Positions 1 to 8,687 of a stretch of 64,000 nt of DNA are shown here, piece by piece; position 1 is the first letter of the stretch; every line of letters begins with the position of its first letter. Origin of the DNA: CALMEH01 sp964548225 (GTDB lineage Bacteria > Acidobacteriota > Blastocatellia > Pyrinomonadales > Pyrinomonadaceae); assembly GCA_964548225.1 (NCBI GenBank), contig CAZJQP010000001.1, forward strand, positions 124,001 through 188,000. The letters are read 5' to 3'. The notes under the pieces were generated by a model, which searched no databases, was not told where the DNA came from, and saw nothing but the letters and a program-made list of their open reading frames with translations. A program made the translations under genes and the position numbers.

Positions 1-2
1 TT

Positions 3-983
3 CCAACGATAGGTGGAACAAACGGAAATCTTGCAACGGCAACAATTAGCGTTACGCCCGTGCAGGTTCAACAGCTTCGTGCAGGTCTTTGGTTTGCGGT
101 TATTACGAGTGCAAATAATCCAAACGGCGAGGTTGGCGGAATTTTTACACAGCATTCAAATCGCGGCGATTTTGACGGCGACGGAAGCAATGATTTTTCA
201 GTTTATCGTCCTTCGACAGGAGTTTGGTATTCACAAAACAGTCAAGGATTTTCGGCGCAAACTTTCGGTTCGGCAACGGATGTTCCGGTTTCGGCTGATT
301 ACGACGGTGACGGAAGAACTGATTCGGCAGTTTTCCGAAATGTCGGCGGAAGCGGTGTTTGGGAAATCAAACGCAGTTCGGACAACGGCGTTACCGCAAC
401 ACAATTCGGTCTTGCAACCGATATTCCCGTGCGTGGCGATTTTGATGGCGACGGACGCAATGATGTTGCCGTGTTCAGACCTTCGACAGGTGTTTGGTAT
501 GTTCAAAAATCGAATAACACAGGCTTTATCATCGTCCAATTCGGCACGAACGGCGACAAAGCACTAGCCGCTGATTTTGACGGCGACGGACGCGACGACA
601 TCGTAATTTTCCGACCTTCGACAGGCGTTTGGTATTGGATTAGAAGTTCAAACGGCTCAATCGGCATCGTCCAATTCGGCACGAACGGCGATGTTCCGCT
701 CAAAGGCGATTTCGACGGCGACGGACGCGAAGACATCTCGGTTTGGCGACCTTCGACAGGCGTTTGGTATATCTGGAAAAGTTCGGATAATGGTTTCGAT
801 ATTCGCCAATTCGGGTTGGACGGCGACGTTCCCGTAGCCGGAAATTACGATGGTGATACGAAAACCGACATCGTAATTTTCCGACCTTCGACGGGCGTTT
901 GGTATATCTGGAGAAGCATTGACAATACTTTTGAATATCGGCAATTCGGTTTGAACGGCGATATTCCGACGGTTGCCCAATAA
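3..983 (+). CDS. VCBS/FG-GAP repeat surface protein, C-terminal part (5' end outside window)
   Basis: The frame is open from the first bases of the window, so this is the tail of a larger protein; a GTG at 60 is only an internal codon. About 326 residues are visible. They hold six units of roughly 46 residues, each built on D-F-D-G-D-G-x-x-D followed by V-F/Y-R-P-S-T-G-V-W-Y. That is the calcium-loop plus beta-strand pattern of FG-GAP/VCBS repeats, which fold as a beta-propeller in secreted or surface proteins. The same unit occurs in the protein at 27740-29176. The units are very alike at DNA level, suggesting recent internal duplication. The protein stops at the last unit with no sorting domain. 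N-terminal domains and function cannot be judged. Confidence 0.85.
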   Translation, partial: PTIGGTNGNLATATISVTPVQVQQLRAGLWFAVITSANNPNGEVGGIFTQHSNRGDFDGDGSNDFSVYRPSTGVWYSQNSQGFSAQTFGSATDVPVSADYDGDGRTDSAVFRNVGGSGVWEIKRSSDNGVTATQFGLATDIPVRGDFDGDGRNDVAVFRPSTGVWYVQKSNNTGFIIVQFGTNGDKALAADFDGDGRDDIVIFRPSTGVWYWIRSSNGSIGIVQFGTNGDVPLKGDFDGDGREDISVWRPSTGVWYIWKSSDNGFDIRQFGLDGDVPVAGNYDGDTKTDIVIFRPSTGVWYIWRSIDNTFEYRQFGLNGDIPTVAQ

Positions 984-989
984 AGTTTA

Positions 990-1074
990 GAGTTACGCCT
1001 TCAGGCGTGAAATGAATTTGAGTGAAATCAACTTGAATTTTTATCAAACGACTTCACGCCTAAAGGTGTAACTC
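990..1074. repeat. 22-bp imperfect inverted repeat downstream of the VCBS gene
   Basis: Arms at 990-1011 and 1053-1074 are reverse complements apart from two positions. Each arm is itself a small hairpin (acgcc-ttca-ggcgt in the left arm). The layout is REP-like: two hairpins in opposite orientation about 40 bp apart. There is no U-tract beside it, so it is not a simple terminator; the terminator follows at 1167. Confidence 0.6.
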
Positions 1075-1166
1075 TGAACCGAAAAGCAACGTCAATTAAA
1101 AACAAAACATCCAAGACTTGCTTCTGAAAGTTATTAACAGTAAAAGAAGTTATCGCTTGAATGTTC

Positions 1167-1205
1167 GCCTTAACTGCTTGCCCTCCTCGCAGTTAAGGCT
1201 TTTTT
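1167..1205. terminator. Rho-independent terminator after the VCBS gene
   Basis: A perfect 11-bp stem (gccttaactgc at 1167-1177, gcagttaaggc at 1189-1199) with an 11-nt loop is followed by a T run at 1200-1205. It lies between the rightward VCBS gene and the leftward DinB gene. The T-tract orients it mainly for the rightward transcript. Confidence 0.85.
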
Positions 1206-1229
1206 GAATGTTGAACGAAAGATTACTCC

Positions 1230-1766
1230 TCATTCAGCATTTTTCAAGATTCCTTCAATCTGTTTGATGTGTCGCAGTTCGTGTCCGCCAATGAGCGCGA
1301 GCCAATCGTGCGCCGTCAAGTCACCGAAAAACGGATGCGGAAATTTGAAATCGGAACATTCGACTGACTCAAACATCGGGCGAAGTTCTTCTAATTTTTC
1401 GCGTGTTTCGGCTAATTTCACAAAAGATTCTTCAATCGTTTTTGTTCCTGTCGGGCGAACACGGTCAGGCGCTTCAAATTTTAAGGTTTGTCCGGCGGCG
1501 GCTTTTTGCAAAAATTCGCCGGAGATTTTTGCTTCACCGGTTGCCGCCGCGCCTTTTGCCTTGGCTTCATTGAGCATTTTGGTGCAGATTTTCATCATTC
1601 CTTCTTGCACAATGGCAATATGTTCGACAATATTTTCAATCGTCCAATCGCCTTTTTCAGTCAGAAGATTTTTTTGTTCATCGGTTAAATTTCCAACGGT
1701 TGAATTTAATTTCTCGCGGATTTTATCGTTCGCCGCATAGATTTCGGAGATATTTTGATAATTCAT
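1230..1766 (-). CDS. DinB family protein
   Basis: 178 residues, normal for DinB-like four-helix proteins (DinB_2/YfiT type). Metal-ligand-type histidines are visible: one in an I-V-E-H-I segment near residue 50 and the pair in G-G-H-E-L-R-H near the C-terminus. Family members bind a divalent metal; some act as bacillithiol- or mycothiol-dependent transferases, but most have no known substrate. The ATG at 1766 is chosen over an upstream start at 1862 because it lies 4 nt after the stop of the lipoprotein gene on the same strand and starts the conserved fold directly. Probably co-transcribed with the lipoprotein. Confidence 0.8.
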   Translation of the reverse strand: MNYQNISEIYAANDKIREKLNSTVGNLTDEQKNLLTEKGDWTIENIVEHIAIVQEGMMKICTKMLNEAKAKGAAATGEAKISGEFLQKAAAGQTLKFEAPDRVRPTGTKTIEESFVKLAETREKLEELRPMFESVECSDFKFPHPFFGDLTAHDWLALIGGHELRHIKQIEGILKNAE

Positions 1767-1770
1767 AGTT

Positions 1771-3078
1771 TTATTTTTGATTCGTTGTTGGAATCGCTTG
1801 TGGAGAAAAAACCAAACGATGCCAACGGAAATAGCTTCGCACATTGTTTGCCGAGTTTTCAAATAATTTTTGATAGCCGGTTTGCAGATAAAGCATATTC
1901 GGTTCTGTCCATTTCAAATCAACAATCGGATTAAACCAAACCTTTGCGTCTTCGTCAATCTCGGTGCTAACAACGGCGTTTGTGTTCGTGTTCGTTTCAA
2001 CATTCGACGGCGTTCCGTTGATGTTTGATTGTTCTTGCCGTGCCACATTGTCTTTATGCGTTTTCGACGATAAAAGCAGTTGATTTTGAAGCGGAATTGC
2101 GGCTTGCGTCGGTTGTGTGCCGAGCGCGTCATAGACTTTTATCGTTTTATCGTAAGCGACCGCGATTTTTGTGGAATCGGGCGACCAAACCGGATAAGTA
2201 TTTGTCGGATAATCATCGAGAAGCCGTTCACGTCCGTTCTTTTCAATCAAACGCGGTCTGCCGAACGGCAAGAAAAATTCGCCGTTTTGCTTGGCGCGAA
2301 ACTGCATCACTTGCCATTCTTGATAAGTTGAGGCAAGCGCAACAATCATTGTTGAATCGGGCGACCAGACGAAATAGAAATAAATTAAACCTTCTTTTTG
2401 CGTGAGCAGTTTCACGTCTTCGCCGTCCGCACCGCAAATGTAAATTTGCTCGGTTCGCAAAGTCAAAACGGCTTTCGCGCCTTCAACGGGCGGCGTTTCA
2501 ACGCTTGTTGGTGCAGGTGTTTGCTCGACATTTGCATTCGTGTTTGTGTTCGTATTCGCATTTACATTTGCGTTAGTATTTGTGGCAGTGTTTGCCGAAT
2601 TTGAATTTGCGGGCGCGGGCGTAGGCATTACCGCGCCGCGAACTTTTGCCATAAACGCGACAGATTTTGAATCGGGCGACCAAACAATCGCGCCCGGATA
2701 ATAAATCGCCATTCCGTCGTAGGTAACTTTTCGCAAAATTCGTCCGTCTGCCGCATACATATCGAGTCGAAATTCATATTCCGTATCGTTTGAGCGGCGA
2801 TAAACAACTAGAATTCTTTGTTTATCGGGCGAGAGCAAGGTTTTTACCAAAATTTCGTCCAAACGATTCGTTGAGAAATCGGTTTGAACAACCGGATTTA
2901 ATTCTTCCGAAGGAATTTCGGGAATCGTTGGCGGCGGCACGTCAGGCTCAAAACGATAATTTAGACGTATCGCCTGCACATTGCCCAAACCTGTCGCTGA
3001 ATTCGTTGCAGTTTCCGTGCCGGTTTTCGCGCAAGAGGCGATCAAACTGACAAGAATTAATAATATAAAAAGTCGCAT
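1771..3078 (-). CDS. Lipoprotein with PD40/TolB-like beta-propeller repeats
   Basis: 435 residues. It starts with a lipoprotein signal ending in a lipobox (L-I-A-S-C, Cys16), so it should be membrane-anchored after export. Three PD40 (WD40-like) signatures of the form V-W-S-P-D-S-x appear near residues 130, 240 and 300, as in the TolB propeller. Between the first two lies a low-complexity linker made almost only of N, T, A and V; a second, shorter N/T stretch follows near residue 360. The role is unknown; TolB-like propellers usually bind protein partners in the periplasm. The DinB gene follows with a 4-nt gap. Confidence 0.8.
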   Translation of the reverse strand: MRLFILLILVSLIASCAKTGTETATNSATGLGNVQAIRLNYRFEPDVPPPTIPEIPSEELNPVVQTDFSTNRLDEILVKTLLSPDKQRILVVYRRSNDTEYEFRLDMYAADGRILRKVTYDGMAIYYPGAIVWSPDSKSVAFMAKVRGAVMPTPAPANSNSANTATNTNANVNANTNTNTNANVEQTPAPTSVETPPVEGAKAVLTLRTEQIYICGADGEDVKLLTQKEGLIYFYFVWSPDSTMIVALASTYQEWQVMQFRAKQNGEFFLPFGRPRLIEKNGRERLLDDYPTNTYPVWSPDSTKIAVAYDKTIKVYDALGTQPTQAAIPLQNQLLLSSKTHKDNVARQEQSNINGTPSNVETNTNTNAVVSTEIDEDAKVWFNPIVDLKWTEPNMLYLQTGYQKLFENSANNVRSYFRWHRLVFSPQAIPTTNQK

Positions 3079-3137
3079 TTTTGTCTAATCATACAAAGTC
3101 CAACCTTTAGACTGAATAAAGGTTGGACTCCATATAT

Positions 3138-5000
3138 TTATTCTTCGCCAAAATACTGATTATAAAGACGTTTTTGGGCTTCCGTCGCATTTTCCATCCG
3201 CACGATTCTGAAATTCGGCGGAATTCGTCCGCCGAGCGTGATTTCGATTTCACGCAATTTATCAAAGCGGAAAATGGTTAGCGTTATTTTATCGTTCGGC
3301 TTCTTTTCAGCGAGAACACCTTGCAAAAACGCTTGATTTGCTCGCAATCCGTCAACCGCAATGATTTCATCATTCGTGTTCAAACCTTGTTCAAAGGCGG
3401 GCGTTCCGGCAGCGACATTTCGCACAGTTAAACGCCCGTTCACGTCCGCCGTTGTCGCGCCCAAATAAGCCGTCTGTCTGCCAGAACCGGTTTCGAGTTT
3501 TAAGCCGAATCCGCTCAAAATCGAATTATAATCGAGTTCCTCGCGACCGCGAACGTATTTCGAGAAGAAATCTTCAAGCGATTTTCCAGCCATCATTTCC
3601 GAAACTTTTTGATAATCTGTCGGAGTAAAATTTTTGCCTTTTTGAGCAAATTCCGCATAAAGATAACGCATCACATCGTCCAAAGATTTTGCGCCGTTTG
3701 AATCGGTGCGGATTTGGACATCGAGCAAAAAATTGACGATTTCACCTTTGTCGTAATATGAAATTTGATTGTTCAGCGAATTTTCGTCCTGCCGATAATA
3801 TTTTATCCAAGCATCAAGACTTGCTTCTTCGAGCGAAGTTTCAAAACGTCCGGGAATATTTTGCAAACCCTGAAACGATTGCGCCCGACCTGATAAAACA
3901 TCGTCCGCGTCAACCAATCCGGCACGTTGAAGCAGAACATTTTCATAATAAGATGTCGCGCCTTCCGCTACCCAAAGCAAGCGCGTATAGTTCTCATTTT
4001 CATAATCGAACGGACCTAAAACATCGGGACGAATGCGTTTGACGTTCCACAGATGAAAAAATTCGTGTGCAACGAGTCCGAGAAATCTGGTATGACCGCC
4101 GCCCGAAAAACCGTATTTATTCCATTGCAGAGCCGTCGAATTCAAATGCTCGAGTCCGCCGCCGCCGCGTGTGTTCAAAATAAAAAGATAATTGTCGTAT
4201 GGCAAATCACCAAAGATTTTATAAGATTCTTCGATTATTTTTGTGGTATCTTTAGCAATTTTCTCCAAATTATAATTGCCGTCGCCCGTTACGACAAACC
4301 GATGCGGTTTGCCTTGCACGGTGAAATTTATTTCCTTGAAATTCGCAACTTCAATCGGCGAATCATACAAAATATCGAAATTTTCAGCACGGAAAGTGTT
4401 TTCTGCAATCGTTGGCAAACCTGTGGCAACTTTCCAATTTCCGTAAGGATTTACTTTCACGGTTGAGGGAACTTTCAAATTGTCTTTGACAAACATCAAA
4501 AGTGCGGCTGGTGTGATAAAAGCGTGTTCATCGTTTAATTCGCTCGTGCGGACGGTTAATTCGTTTGCATAAACTTTATATTTTGCAACAATTTCTTGCT
4601 TACCTTTGCTGTCAATCTGCCAAGTGTTTTTATTTATTTTCTGCCACGCGAGCGCATTTCCGCCCACATCCGACACGGAAAAATTTTGAACGTGCCGCGC
4701 ATATTCACGAATCAAATAACTTCCCGGTGTCCAAACGGGTAATTTTAATTCCGTTTTTTCGGGCATTTGCGTCCATTTCACACGCATTTCGACTTCGAGC
4801 AAGTGCGTAAAAGGCTTCGACATCGAAATCGTAAAACTAATATCGGGCGGGACAGGTTTAACTTCCGCCGCTTGCGGTTTGGTTTTCGGCTTTTTTCGTT
4901 GCGCCGGTGTTTCTTGATACATAGAAAAAATTAGGGCAAAAACTAGAATCGAAAAAAATTTTATACTGACTGCTTTTAGCATAACTTTGGGAAACTCCAT
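3138..5000 (-). CDS. M61 family metallopeptidase with PDZ domain
   Basis: 620 residues, typical for M61 (glycyl aminopeptidase-like) peptidases. An N-terminal hydrophobic segment (about residues 8-28) precedes a basic stretch, indicating export. The zinc site H-E-F-F-H-L-W lies near residue 311, in the catalytic thermolysin-like domain. A PDZ-like domain with G-L-N-T-N-D-E-I-I-A-V-D-G lies near residues 500-590. Family members are exported aminopeptidases. ATG 5000 and ATG 4982 are both possible; neither has a clear Shine-Dalgarno. The gap to the lipoprotein gene is about 60 bp. Confidence 0.9.
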   Translation of the reverse strand: MEFPKVMLKAVSIKFFSILVFALIFSMYQETPAQRKKPKTKPQAAEVKPVPPDISFTISMSKPFTHLLEVEMRVKWTQMPEKTELKLPVWTPGSYLIREYARHVQNFSVSDVGGNALAWQKINKNTWQIDSKGKQEIVAKYKVYANELTVRTSELNDEHAFITPAALLMFVKDNLKVPSTVKVNPYGNWKVATGLPTIAENTFRAENFDILYDSPIEVANFKEINFTVQGKPHRFVVTGDGNYNLEKIAKDTTKIIEESYKIFGDLPYDNYLFILNTRGGGGLEHLNSTALQWNKYGFSGGGHTRFLGLVAHEFFHLWNVKRIRPDVLGPFDYENENYTRLLWVAEGATSYYENVLLQRAGLVDADDVLSGRAQSFQGLQNIPGRFETSLEEASLDAWIKYYRQDENSLNNQISYYDKGEIVNFLLDVQIRTDSNGAKSLDDVMRYLYAEFAQKGKNFTPTDYQKVSEMMAGKSLEDFFSKYVRGREELDYNSILSGFGLKLETGSGRQTAYLGATTADVNGRLTVRNVAAGTPAFEQGLNTNDEIIAVDGLRANQAFLQGVLAEKKPNDKITLTIFRFDKLREIEITLGGRIPPNFRIVRMENATEAQKRLYNQYFGEE

Positions 5001-5063
5001 TAAGATATTATATTTATTCTGCTTTGATTCTACTATGAAACGAAATTTTGCTAAAATTAAGCG

Positions 5064-5538
5064 ATGGGTTTGCTAAAATTAAAAACTAAAATTAGCCTCG
5101 AAGATTATCTCAAAGGCGAAAAAATCACTCTTGCCGGAAACGAGTTCGTCGAAGGCGAAGTTTTTGCAATGGCTGAAATGAGTAATAATCGTTCTCGAAT
5201 TTGTATAAATTTGACTACGGCTTTATCAATTCATCTGCGCGATTCAAACTACGAACTATTTGCCGGTGAAACAAAAGTTCGCGTTACGAGAAATGCCTAT
5301 TATTACCCTGATGTTTTGGTTTCGTGCGAAGACGACTCCGAAAATCCGCATTTTCGCAACGCACCGAATCAAAATCGAACTTCACCGCCGACAAGCGAAC
5401 GGTGGTTGGATAATTTATTGTTTTGATGAATCGAACGAAGGAATCGGGTTTGAAGCAGTGAAAATGACTCTGCCGATAAGCGAAATTTACCGCCGCGTCC
5501 GCTTTGAAAAAAATGCAAACACAACCAATGACGAATAA
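5064..5538 (+). pseudogene. Decayed Uma2/PD-(D/E)XK family gene
   Basis: The first frame (5064 to about 5365) gives a normal Uma2 N-terminus: S-L-E-D-Y-L-K, then a V-E-G-E strand, R-I-C-I-N-L helix, and Y-Y-P-D-V-L-V with the catalytic-type Asp. After H-F-R-N-A-P the reading shifts frame; the usual I-V-E-V-L-S segment and the next 40 or so residues are missing. The family's C-terminus (I-E-L-H-R-R, G-G-W, L-P-I-S-E-I-Y) continues in another frame to 5538. This indicates an internal deletion plus frameshift. Uma2 proteins are nuclease-fold proteins of uncertain function, common in multiple copies in such genomes. The end overlaps the start of the MFS gene. Confidence 0.8.
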
Positions 5539-6751
5539 CGAAAAGTTTTTCACAAAACCGCTTTTAATCATTTTTCTGACCATTTTGATTGATCTTCTCG
5601 GCTTCGGAATTGTCATTCCGCTTCTGACATTTTACGCCGAAGAATTTCAAGCCACGCCTTTAGACATTGGGTTGCTCGTCGCGTCATATTCTTTAATGCA
5701 GTTTATTTTTGCGCCGATTTTGGGCGCGTGGTCTGACAAAATCGGGCGGCGACCGATTTTATTTTTCAGTATCATCGGTTCGGGGATTGGGTATTTGATG
5801 ATCGGATATGCCGCAGCTTTGTGGATGATTTACGCCGGACGAATTTTGGGTGGCATCACGGGCGCGAATCTTTCGACCGCGCAAGCCTATATCGCTGACG
5901 TTACGACACGCGAAAATCGCGCCAAAGGAATGGGACTTTTCGGAATGGCGTTCGGGTTGGGTTTTATGTTCGGTCCCGCGCTGGCAGGCGTTTTGAGCGG
6001 TTTCGGACATCATATTCCTTTTGTTTTTGCTGCGTGTCTCAGCTTTTTAAATGCCGGTTTATTATTTTTTTTACTGCCCGAATCGCGCAAATTCACCGAA
6101 GCAGTCGTGGAAAGAAAAAATCGTTTTGTCGAACTTTTCGGTTCATTAAAGGATTCACGCTTTACAATTCTAACTATTGAATATTTTTTGCTCGTAACCG
6201 CTTTTTCAATGATGACGACGGCTTTTGCATATTATACAATGCACAATTTCGGCTACGATGCGGCGCAGACGGGCTATATTTTGTTTTACGTCGGCGCGAT
6301 GGCGGTCATTATGCAAGGCGGTTTGTTCGGCACGCTGTCGAAAAAATTCGGTGAAGCAAATTTGGCGGTTTTCGGTTCTTTTTTGTTGACCGTAACCTTC
6401 GTTATCGTGCCTTTTATCTCGAAAGATTACGGCGGATTAATCGGTTTGCTTATTGGGGCAGGATGTTTTTCGCTCGGAAACTCGATGGCTTCGCCGTCTT
6501 TGACTTCGCTCGTATCAAAAATTGCCGAAGAATCGGAACAAGGAAAAGCCTTGGGAATTATGCAGTCGGGCGCGAGCCTTGCACGAGTTGTCGGACCGCT
6601 TTTGTGCGGATTCTTACTCAATAATGCCTTAAACCAAGTTGACGATTTTACGCTTCGAAGAAATTACTGGACGGCGGCGGCGATTATGTTCGTTGCGGTT
6701 TTAACGGCAGTTTATTATTTGAACAAACAAAGAAATAAGGTGAATATATGA
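5513..6751 (+). CDS. MFS transporter, TetA-like drug/H+ antiporter family
   Basis: About 412 residues with twelve predicted membrane helices, the standard MFS size. The loop 2-3 motif A is present as G-A-W-S-D-K-I-G-R-R-P-I, and helix 1 carries L-L-G-F-G-I-V-I-P-L, as in the TetA/drug-proton antiporter subgroup. Substrate is unknown; the tetracycline subgroup label reflects similarity of motifs only. Starts at TTG 5504, ATG 5513 and ATG 5528 are possible and all overlap the decayed Uma2 reading frame. The stop overlaps the next gene's ATG by 4 nt (ATGA), so the VOC protein is translationally coupled. Confidence 0.88.
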   Translation: MQTQPMTNNEKFFTKPLLIIFLTILIDLLGFGIVIPLLTFYAEEFQATPLDIGLLVASYSLMQFIFAPILGAWSDKIGRRPILFFSIIGSGIGYLMIGYAAALWMIYAGRILGGITGANLSTAQAYIADVTTRENRAKGMGLFGMAFGLGFMFGPALAGVLSGFGHHIPFVFAACLSFLNAGLLFFLLPESRKFTEAVVERKNRFVELFGSLKDSRFTILTIEYFLLVTAFSMMTTAFAYYTMHNFGYDAAQTGYILFYVGAMAVIMQGGLFGTLSKKFGEANLAVFGSFLLTVTFVIVPFISKDYGGLIGLLIGAGCFSLGNSMASPSLTSLVSKIAEESEQGKALGIMQSGASLARVVGPLLCGFLLNNALNQVDDFTLRRNYWTAAAIMFVAVLTAVYYLNKQRNKVNI

Positions 6752-7113
6752 AAAGAATTGCAGGTTTTGGCGGTGTCTTTTTCAAAGCGAAAAATCCGAA
6801 AGAATTAGCCGCGTGGTATGAAAAGCATCTTGGTTTAGATTTTAACGATACGACTTACACGGCTTTTCCGCTTTCGGGCAGAGGTTTTAATGTGCTTTCC
6901 TTTTTCCCCGAAACGACGGAATATCTTGCGCCTTCTGAATCGAATTTGATGCTCAATTTTCGCGTTGAAGATTTAGAAAATTTGCTCGAAATCTTAGAAT
7001 CCGAAGGAGTTCACGTTTTCGACGAAATTGACGAAAGCGAATTTGGCAAATTCGGTTGGATTCTCGACCTTGAAGGCAACAAAATCGAACTATGGCAACC
7101 GCCGGAAGAATAG
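6748..7113 (+). CDS. VOC (glyoxalase/bleomycin-resistance fold) protein
   Basis: 121 residues, a single VOC domain with two beta-alpha-beta-beta-beta halves. Visible features are the F-K-A-K-N-P-K-E-L-A-A-W-Y-E-K-H-L-G-L start and the C-terminal D-L-E-G-N-K-I-E-L-W-Q-P-P, whose Glu is a usual metal ligand. It overlaps the MFS gene by ATGA, so the two are probably made together. The family covers lyases, dioxygenases and binding proteins; the reaction here is unknown. Confidence 0.85.
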   Translation: MKRIAGFGGVFFKAKNPKELAAWYEKHLGLDFNDTTYTAFPLSGRGFNVLSFFPETTEYLAPSESNLMLNFRVEDLENLLEILESEGVHVFDEIDESEFGKFGWILDLEGNKIELWQPPEE

Positions 7114-7202
7114 AGTCAGAATTGCATGAAAAATGTGCAAAAAATCCAATTAAGTGCGAAAAATTTCACATCTGCTTTAAGATATGGTTATAATCTTAGA
7201 AT

Positions 7203-8591
7203 TTGAGAAACAAACCATTGAATATAAATCTTAACAAAATTTTAATCGTTGACGACGACTCTTCGATTCGGTTTGCTTTGACCGAAGCCCTGCGTTCGTG
7301 GAATTACGAATCGGTTTCGGCACAGAATTTAGCCGAAGCACGACGTTTGTTTGAGGCGGAAGAACCGAAGGTTGTATTGCTTGACATTGATTTGCCGGAC
7401 GGTTCGGGCATTGATTTTTTAGGCGAAATCAAACAGGATCAACCTGAAGCTATCGTTGTGATGATCACGGGAAACGTGGACGTTAAAAACACGGTCGCGG
7501 CACTTCGCGGCGGCGCATATGATTTTATCGGCAAACCGATTCGGCTCGGAGAATTGCAGGTTACATTGCAAAACGCGCTCGAAATCGGAAATCTGCGGCG
7601 CGAGGTTAAACGAGCCAAACGCGAACGCGCCGGAAGATTCGGCTTCGAGCAAATTATCGGCGAATCTCCGGCAATGGAAAAAGCGATTGAATTAGCGAGA
7701 AGAGTTGCCTCGTCGGAGGTTGGATCAATTCTTTTGCACGGCGAAACCGGCACGGGAAAAGACCTTTTTGCGCGGGCGATTCATTCGGCTTCGGAACGCC
7801 GCGATGCGCCTTATTTAGCGATAAACTGCGCCGCGCTTCCGGCAAATTTGATTGAATCCGAACTTTTCGGCTACGAAAAAGGTGCGTTCACCGATGCGAA
7901 ACAAAGAAAAGAGGGTTTGTTTGAGCAAGCCCAGGGCGGCACGATTTTCTTGGATGAGATCGGCGAATTAGAACTCGGTTTGCAAGCCAAACTGTTGCGC
8001 GTTTTGGAAGAAAATACGTTTCGGCGGGTTGGCGGTTTAAAAGATTTGCCGCTTGATGTGCGCGTTGTTGCGGCTTCAAATCGGGATTTAAAACAGGAAG
8101 CAGAAGAACAGCGTTTTCGACTCGATTTGTATTTTCGTCTGTCGGTTATTCGTGTGGACATTCCGCCGTTGCGTGAAAGAGGCAAAGACATAATTCTGCT
8201 GGCAAATCATTACATCGAAAAAACCAACCAAAAACGCGGCGTGAAAAAATTACGCGGATTGGCGAAAGAAACGGAACAAATTTTCTTGAATTACAAATGG
8301 CTCGGCAATGTCCGCGAACTCAGAAATGTGATTGAGCGAGCTTCGATTTTGGAAGACGGCGAAACTGTTACGACCGAGCATCTTCCTGCTGATTTAATCG
8401 GTCAAAGTTTTTCTGAAACGAGTCAGAAAAATTTGAATTTTATTTTGCCCGACGAAGGAATTCCGCTCGAAGAAGTCGAATTGATTTTGGCAAAACAAGC
8501 AATGGAAAGAATGGACGGAAATCTGACGCGAGCGGCACGGCTTTTGCATATCTCACGAGATCAGTTGCGGTATCGCTTAAAAAAGGAATGA
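7203..8591 (+). CDS. Sigma-54-dependent response regulator (NtrC family)
   Basis: 462 residues in the order receiver (about 12-125), AAA+ sigma-54 activator (about 150-380) and Fis-type HTH (about 430-460). The receiver has the acidic D17-D18-D19 and phospho-acceptor D61. The AAA+ domain shows Walker A G-E-T-G-T-G-K, Walker B-type I-F-L-D-E-I-G and a GAFTDA loop. GAFTDA replaces the usual GAFTGA that contacts sigma-54; this is tolerated in some activators but worth noting. The start is TTG at 7203 (next in frame TTG 7218); no ATG precedes the receiver. The histidine kinase gene follows and is the likely partner. Targets are unknown. Confidence 0.92.
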   Translation: MRNKPLNINLNKILIVDDDSSIRFALTEALRSWNYESVSAQNLAEARRLFEAEEPKVVLLDIDLPDGSGIDFLGEIKQDQPEAIVVMITGNVDVKNTVAALRGGAYDFIGKPIRLGELQVTLQNALEIGNLRREVKRAKRERAGRFGFEQIIGESPAMEKAIELARRVASSEVGSILLHGETGTGKDLFARAIHSASERRDAPYLAINCAALPANLIESELFGYEKGAFTDAKQRKEGLFEQAQGGTIFLDEIGELELGLQAKLLRVLEENTFRRVGGLKDLPLDVRVVAASNRDLKQEAEEQRFRLDLYFRLSVIRVDIPPLRERGKDIILLANHYIEKTNQKRGVKKLRGLAKETEQIFLNYKWLGNVRELRNVIERASILEDGETVTTEHLPADLIGQSFSETSQKNLNFILPDEGIPLEEVELILAKQAMERMDGNLTRAARLLHISRDQLRYRLKKE

Positions 8592-8594
8592 GCA

Positions 8595-8675
8595 TTTTTT
8601 AACGCAAATTTGCAAAAGCGCAATGGTTTTCACACCAACTTCTGAGAGTTTCCTTTGCGGATTTGCGTTAAAAAA
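8595..8675. repeat. Perfect 15-bp inverted repeat between regulator and kinase genes
   Basis: Arms at 8595-8609 and 8661-8675 are perfect reverse complements (ttttttaacgcaaat), with partial pairing continuing inward. A/T-rich outer ends could let it act as a bidirectional terminator or attenuator between the two genes. It ends 13 nt before the kinase ATG. Confidence 0.6.
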
Positions 8676-8687
8676 CGCCGAATTACT

